Assembly: GCA_028641055.1 (NCBI GenBank)
Contig: CM054059.1
Coordinates: 432,206,332-432,270,331 of the forward strand
Length of the DNA: 64,000 nucleotides
From: Alopecurus myosuroides
Lineage: Eukaryota; Streptophyta; Magnoliopsida; Poales; Poaceae
Direction: 5' to 3'
Position numbers and translations under genes: made by a program. The notes beneath the pieces were generated by a model, which ran no database searches, was not told the DNA's origin, and saw only the letters and a list, made by a program, of their open reading frames with translations. Positions 57,867 to 64,000 of this stretch are shown here, piece after piece; position 1 is the first letter of the stretch; the number at the start of each line of letters is the position of its first letter.

Positions 57867-60800
57867 ACATCCCCAAGCTTAGTTCCTACTCGTCCTCGAG
57901 TAGGTCAAACGATAAAAACAAAATAATTTTTGAGGTGACATGCTACCAACATAATATTGATCATCATATATGTAAAATAATTTCTAAACTGAGATCATAG
58001 CACTCTAAACATAGGCATGATAGATATAATTCTAAAAATGAAACATAGCAATCACTTTGCATCATGAAAAGTTAAATAGATAGAAGATCATGAATAACAA
58101 AGCATTGAAAGTTATATGTTTATTTCAAGCATAGAGAAAACATAGCAAAGTGATATTTTGCTTGTCCTTAAGAGTGGGCAAAACATAAATGCAAGGACAC
58201 CTTCAAAGTTTAAGAGGAAGACTAGAAGAAATAATTTGAGAGCAAGTAATAACACATCATGAATCAATTAATAGTGTTTCTGGGACAAATGCACATTAAA
58301 CTCAGAATGGAAACTATGCTCTCTCAACTATGCATAAAGTTAGAAGATGGAGACTCAACATAAAAGTAAAAGAAAGGCCCTTCGCAGAGGGAAGCATGGA
58401 TCACTCATGTGCTAGAGGTTTTATTTTATTAAATAGAAGTATCGAAAACATTTTTTAGAGAGGTGTATGCTTATGTCAACGAATAGTAAATAGAAAATAC
58501 ATTACATCACAAGCCAACTATACTTCACAAGAGAGGATCCCATTGAAGGACGCAACTGGGTAGAAGGTCATCCATCTTTCTCTTTTGTTTACACAATTAT
58601 GCTTTGACTCATAAATCACGGGCAAAAATAGTGAACAGAATTTGTTTGTATTAATTTGGGGTTGTGCACCCCGCTGCCAACTCTTCTATCAATTGGATAA
58701 GCGGATGAAGCGACTAGTCCAGGGTGTGAAATCCAATCAACAGGTGATATAAAGATTCTCTATTTACGTCCTCATGAGCTAAAACAGGAACACAAAACAT
58801 GATTAATTTTGAGAGTTTTAAAGGTAACACATGAGAAATTTACTTTGGAGTGGCGGTTAAATACCAGATGTAGGTAGGTATGGTGGACACATTTGGCATA
58901 CTTTTGTTTTGGTGAGTTGGATGCACGAGTAGAGCTCATACTCAGTATAGGTGGAGGCTAGCAAAAGACTTGGAGCGACAAATCAAGAGAGCAAAAATGG
59001 CCATAATCATGCATAGCGACAAAAACATCATTAATCAAAGCATAAGTGGTACTACAAGTTCAAAAACTAAATGATCATAGAGACTATAAGTGACTGGTTT
59101 GTAGTCATAAACATGGTGTAAGCATGTGCCAAGTCAACCAAATAAAACATTCAAAGGAGAACACCACAAATTTATGTTTCAATATGACAAGAACAATTCA
59201 TGATTCTTTCAATGGCACATTAAACACTCTCAGCTATTTGAGACAAACCATGCTACAAAAATAACCAATAGTGTTCTGAATTAAAATAACATCTAGCATG
59301 ATATGAAAAGATCTAGCCACAGTCTATACAAGCTTCTATTTGCATCGTTATAAATTCTACCACATGCAGCAGTTTTTTCCCAACAAGCACCATACAAGTA
59401 TGTTTTCAAAAAAACCATCCAAATCATACACCAAGCAAACATGAGAGTACTCACATAACTCTTCTAAAACTAACATATCTGAATAAGAGATGCAATGAAA
59501 ACATGAGCTAAACAGGAATTTTGTAGGAGCTAGAAGAAAAACTAAGAATACGAGCATAACGAGTATTCAAATGAAAAAGTGGAGCGTGTCTCTCTCCCAA
59601 AAAAGGATGCTAGGTTCCAAAGACGTTTATTGCATCAAGGGAAACAAAATAAAAGCAAACATACGCTCCAAGTAAATTTCATATGAAGTGACCGAATAAA
59701 AATATAGTTTCACTAGAAGTGACCAGATAAATTGTTGATGAAGAAGGGGATGCCTTGGGCATCCCCAAGCTTAGATGCTTGAGTCTTCTTAGAATTTCCT
59801 GGTATGAACCACGGGGGAATTCCCAAGCTTTGACCTTTCACTCTTCTTGATCACATTATATCACCCTCTTCTCTTGACCCTTGAAAACTTCCTTCACGCC
59901 ACACTCAAAGAGTAATTCGCCATTAGAGGGTTAGTGCAACAATAAAAAATTCATGGATTCTGCTTGGGCACAATTTCTATTGATACTTTTTAATATTATC
60001 TACAGCCACTGATGTTCCGTGAAACAAAGAAATCCACTCGACATCGTAAAAGAGAAAATGCAAGAAAAATGGCAAAATCTGCCAAAACCAGAACAGTCTG
60101 TAAAGACGAATTTTTTCGGGTCACTTATGTTGCTCAAATCGAAAAACTTAAACAACAAAAATGTTTCGGAATTAGCTGAGGAAAAAGCACAAAACATGTC
60201 AGGTAATTTTGATCTTTCTGTGAATTATAGAATTTTTTACGGCGGACAGCAGAAATCCGTTTCCCACGCAGAAATCCAAAACCAACTCCAACTTTAGTTA
60301 GAAAAATTACTTGGGACAACTAATACATGAAAATAAAGATTCAAAGGAGTTTCTACATAAGTACACAATTCCTTGACTCAAAGAAAACAGATAAAAACAA
60401 AGCAAAATAAAACCTTGGGCTATCTCCCAAGAAGTGCTTTTCTTTATCGCCTTTTAGCTAGGAATGGAAAAAGAAGGGATGCCTTGGGGAGCACCAAGCT
60501 TTGATGATTGAATACTTAATTGAGGTGCACTTGGGAGTTCCCAAGATTGATCTTTTCTCTTCTCATTCATCTCGTATCACCATCTCCATTGGATCTTAAA
60601 TACTACATTCACATAAAACTTGACAAAAACTCATTAGTAGTGTTAGTACTCATTAAATAAAATCAAATCATGTTCATGCATTGAAAAGTTTCATAATATT
60701 TACTCAACATTATCCACTGTATATACCGAGGTTTCTTATAATTTTTTTTGTCCTTCGAAAAACTAAGGAAACTAAGAACACTAAGTAGAATATTAAATAA

Positions 60801-61576
60801 ACAACGAAATGTGCGAAAAATGAACATACTGTAAAGATGGCACTCAATGATATAGTTACTTAGCTCAAATCAAAAAACTTAAACCTAATGAAAGAAAGAT
60901 CATAATCTCAGATTTATGCATAAAAAAATTCAGATCAAAATACTATTCCGAGATTTATCACGATTTTTTACAGTGAAGCACAGGAATTCTGTCTAAACAG
61001 AATCAGTCAGTAAAGATACAATAATTAGACCTATTTACGTAACTCAAATCAGAAAAATTTAGTATAATTAAAGAAATATAATAATCATTACTTTGCGCTT
61101 AAGAAATTTCAGATCAATATCACGTTCTGGTGATTTTAAACATTTTATACGGTGAAGCAAAGAAAATTTGTTTCTAAATAGCAAAGCAAAACTATCAACT
61201 TCCAAGTAACTACAAACTACAAATATCAATTTAGTTTTATGGTACAGAGGAATATGTACAATATACACAATATATACAAGTTCTTAACTGAAAATCTTTC
61301 ATGGAAATATTTGTTTTGGTTTCATAGGCATGAACATAAGTGTTGAAGGTCGACCCCCACTTAACCATTACTCATCGTTCCAATCACTTTCCTTTTTGAA
61401 AACGTTTTTAGACAACAGGTACAATTTTTTTTATAATTCGTGTTCCCTATCCATAACTAGAGATAACAAACAACTTAAAACTTAAAATAAAACTACTTAG
61501 AGACAGAGCAAACAAGTGCACACAAGAACATTCACCCCACGCCATTGCTCCCTCGCAACGACGCGAGATAAAGTCT
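57867..61576. other. Interior of the Gypsy-like element, non-coding
   Basis: AT-rich, no retroviral-type domains. It begins ACATCCCCAAGCTTAGTTCC, then CTCGTCCTCGAGTAGG, phrases common after LTRs of this family. Internal repetition is visible: a ~170 bp block (GGGATGCCTTGGG...CCAAGCTT) at ~59750 and ~60477, and a ~180 bp block with GTAAAGA and CTCAAATC.GAAAAACTTA at ~60100, ~60830 and ~61010. A 92-codon frame at 60019-60297 runs through these repeats and is not credible. Confidence 0.55.
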
Positions 61577-63045
61577 TGATATCTCACAAGTATAGGGGCT
61601 CTGTGTAACCCTTTCGATAAGTAAGAGTGTCGAACCCAACGAGAATCTAAATGTAGGATAAATGTTCTCTCAAGTTCTATCAACCACTGATACAACTCTA
61701 CGCACACTAAACGTTTACTTTATTTAGGAAATAATACTAGAGCAATAATACAGATATGAGATAGCTTTGCGAGATAATAAATACATGAAAGTAAACTTAG
61801 TTGGTGCAAAAATAAATTACACTAAATGACTATAAATTAACAGTACCATGAGCGTGGAAAAGTGGTGGTAATTGTGATGGATTTGTCCGTGATCAAATAG
61901 TCAAATACAAGGTTGATATTTCACTTTTATGTGGGAGGGGCAAATCTAACAAGCTCTCACTATCCAATGATTGCAAGTACTTATGATTAGAACTCTAGCA
62001 AACATATGTAACTACTATAAGATACATTAAGGTAAAAATACCCAACCATAGTATTAAGATGAAAAGGTCCTCTTCCATATGCTTCAATCACTAGATTGGG
62101 GCTCATGTTTTTGTCACTCAAGCAACCCTCCCTCTAGTTTTCTACCATACTACAAACCCTATGATGTGATCCATGATCACATAAACATATGATGGCACCG
62201 TATGACTGTAACAAATTCAATATATAGCTCAAACCATCCATAGAGACTCAACAATCAATGATATAACAAAGGGGGTCTACACAAACATGACATAGATGCA
62301 ATAGATCATCTGCAAATAATTTATAACGTCAAACACCATGTTTACATAAGGCGGTACAGAGGTGTGTGGGAGAATGAAACACTATAGACAAGGAGGAATT
62401 GGCGATGGAGATGGCGGTGAAGACGGCGGAGAGGACATCGCAGGGTGCAGGACGGAGCCGGCGGTGGCGCATGGACTCCTTCCTGCACCGCCAACATCAT
62501 GGCGGAGCGCCGCCCCTTATACCTCTTTCTTCGTGGTCTTGGGAGCCCTCCCCCATAGATATGAGATCCATGGGGATGCTAAAACATGGCTTTGGTGGCT
62601 GAAAATTCGTGGTATGTGGTGTCTCACACGACCTATGTTTTCTCCCTTTTTATAGTCTCATGGATTTCCATCATCCCATCTAAGGCTGCGGTAAATCGGG
62701 CGTATCTCGGCCGTCTGGACTCGGAATCAGTCGAATCTTAAGTCTAGATCGTACGCCGCAAAATTCCTCAAAATTTTGTCTTCTGTGATATTTCCATTTG
62801 ACCCTGTCTTTGACCCGTAACATGGCAATATTTAAAAAGTGTTTTCAGACCGATTTCAGGAAAGTCCCAATTCGACCCCAACAAGGTTTCTTCTTCTATT
62901 TTTGGTAATTCCTACATATGAAAGTGTAAAACAAAAACATTATGCACTTTTACAACAATTATTAGGTTAGTAAAAATAAATCATAAACTTAATACAAAAA
63001 CAATTATGAAAAGCATTAAAGTAGCATGAAACTATAAAAAATCTA
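61577..63045. repeat. Right LTR of the Gypsy-like element, end-truncated
   Basis: It starts TGATATCTCACAAGTATAGG and follows the left LTR until CATGAAACTATAAAAAATC, where the left copy continues to GATACG...CGTATCA but this one changes to unrelated sequence. About 25 terminal bases are therefore missing. Confidence 0.65.
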
Positions 63046-63333
63046 TAATCTTTACCTAATAATAAAGAGAGGAAGGTTTCTTCCGGTCCAACGGGATTTT
63101 TACACCTCGATGGCTCCTGTAGACACAATTCATAGACCATGATTCGATTCCCTGCTTTCTCGTGCCCAACTCCAACACAATCTCAACAGACGAGATCCAC
63201 TATATGTATCGACCACGGCCGGTAGCCGACACAACTATGCAAGCGAGGCTGTCGAGGCATCGTAATCCATCTAGAGACGAGGCAGATGACCATCGGCCAC
63301 GGTAGCGAAGAGATCAATCGAGTGGATTGAGGG
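63046..63333. other. Unassigned junction DNA
   Basis: The text TTTACCTAATAATAAAGAGA follows the broken LTR end and resembles the terminus of a common Triticeae repeat, but I cannot name it. No gene is seen before the F-box fragment. Confidence 0.3.
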
Positions 63334-63490
63334 ATGTCGGCGATGCGGGAGCCTACGGCAGGGTCGTCGTTGTCAACTTCTCGGTGGCCTAAAATCCCCG
63401 ACGACCTCCTCGGCATTGTCCGCCTCAGGATCGACTCCCCACGTGACAGCGTGTACCTCGCCGCCGTCTGCAGATGGGAGCCTCGAGCAG
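63334..63490 (+). pseudogene. F-box domain fragment
   Basis: From ATG 63334, after 16 residues, the reading SRWPKIPDDLLGIVRLRIDS, then PRDSVYLAAVCRWE matches the F-box consensus of grass F-box/DUF295-type proteins (W..LP.DLL..V..RL....D...L.AVC..W). F-box proteins are substrate receptors of SCF ubiquitin ligases. After the tryptophan the frame loses recognisable content (RAARRPVRLGHLDD) and ends at 63666, so only the domain remains. A second open frame on the minus strand at 63508-63693 (ASEPTIVALHRIS, LAEIVNNVDQYIIKV) may be a piece of another gene that I do not recognise. Confidence 0.6.
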
Positions 63491-63860
63491 CAAGGCGACC
63501 TGTGCGTCTAGGTCACCTTGATGATATACTGGTCGACATTGTTAACAATCTCGGCGAGGTCCTTCTTTCCGGCCCCGCCGCTGATACGGTGCAGGGCAAC
63601 AATGGTGGGCTCACTGGCGGCGAAAGTGGTGGTGACGAACATGGACGAGGCCGGGACAGGGCCTAGGCAGCGCGGCAGTGTTGGGGGCTTCATCGGACAT
63701 GTTCAGTACAACCGCTGACTCTCGGCTGCCCTCTGCTTTCTATCACATACATGTACGTGACTACGTAAGTTCGATACATCGTGAGTCGTGAAGCTTGGGG
63801 AAATAGCAGGAAAGGGCTTGATAGACTGGAGGCAAAATCGTGAATGGTTTCATCATAGTA

Positions 63861-63963
63861 CTCCCTCCGATCCATATTAATGGTCGCTATATCGGATGTA
63901 TCTAGCACTAAAATATGTCTAGATACATCCTATTTTGCGACCATTAATATGGATCGGAGGGAG
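63861..63963. mobile_element. Stowaway MITE, 103 bp
   Basis: Flanked by TA at 63859-63860 and 63964-63965. The arms CTCCCTCCGATCCATATTAA plus TGGTCGC and its reverse complement match perfectly over 27 bp, and an inner pair GGATGTATCTAG / CTAGATACATCC continues the hairpin. This is the usual Tc1/mariner-derived Stowaway structure of grasses. Confidence 0.93.
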
Positions 63964-64000
63964 TATTTGTTTATTGTCATGGATGCATGAACGCTTTCGA

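Larger units (their letters stand above)
55435..63045. mobile_element. Non-coding Gypsy-like element with two diverged LTRs
   Basis: Two direct repeats of about 1.5 kb (net) frame a ~3.7 kb interior. The left LTR is ~55435-57866 and includes a 925 bp insert; the right LTR is ~61577-63045 and lacks its last bases. Both open with TATAGGGG and CCCTTTCGATAAGTAAGAGT plus GTCGAACC, a hallmark of abundant Triticeae Gypsy LTRs. The left ends with GATACGTTTTGGACGTATCA. The LTRs are only about 90% identical by eye, so the element is old. The interior has no gag-pol, so it is a non-autonomous derivative. Polarity is not certain. Confidence 0.65.

Noticed and set aside
60019..60297. 92-codon frame in the Gypsy-like interior
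   Set aside because: It is formed by family repeats that recur at 60.8 and 61.0 kb with stops.

Overview
The window is nuclear DNA of a grass, most likely a Triticeae or other Pooideae species. The evidence is nested Copia and Gypsy LTR retrotransposons, Stowaway-type and other MITEs, spliced plant genes, and a long block of plant mitochondrial DNA. All identifications come from reading the sequence and from remembered family motifs; no search was run.

Layout. 0.6-2.3 kb: a FAR1-related (FRS-like) gene with MULE-transposase and SWIM domains. 2.6-3.9 kb: a GC-rich LINE-like remnant. 3.9-6.6 kb: AT-rich DNA with a MITE. 6.6-22.2 kb: a three-level nest. A Gypsy-type LTR is split by a ~6 kb solo LTR (TSD CTTCG), which is split by an 8.46 kb Copia element (TSD GCAGA). 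That Copia has almost identical LTRs but a decayed, non-coding interior. 22.2-24.0 kb: a tandemly repeated ~0.8 kb unit running up to the promoter of a three-exon gene (24.0-26.3 kb) for a 544-residue protein with RRM-like repeats. 26.86 kb: a probable orphan first exon.

27.0-54.5 kb: a second nest. A minus-strand Copia with a ~275 bp LTR is broken inside its reverse transcriptase by a nuclear mitochondrial insertion (NUMT) of about 17 kb. The NUMT carries a broken rps3, an open rpl16, a frameshifted cox3 and, 161 bp after cox3, a 182-codon chimeric ORF that begins with a cox2 fragment. The NUMT is split by an 8.5 kb minus-strand Copia (TSD GCAAG) whose gag-pol is nearly complete, with one premature stop and one frameshift.

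54.5-64 kb: LTR remnants; a long non-coding Gypsy-like element whose left LTR holds a ~925 bp hAT-like element, with the intact right LTR serving as the empty site; an F-box fragment; and a Stowaway MITE with 27 bp perfect arms.

How the parts relate. The two TGAAGGG Copia elements share LTR sequence, primer-binding site and leader. They look like a potentially autonomous family member and a non-autonomous one mobilised in trans. The insertion order on the right is: host gene or intron, then Copia with short LTRs, then NUMT, then Copia 2. LTR divergence of Copia 2 (about 1% by eye) gives a minimum age for the NUMT of a few hundred thousand years under a usual grass LTR clock.
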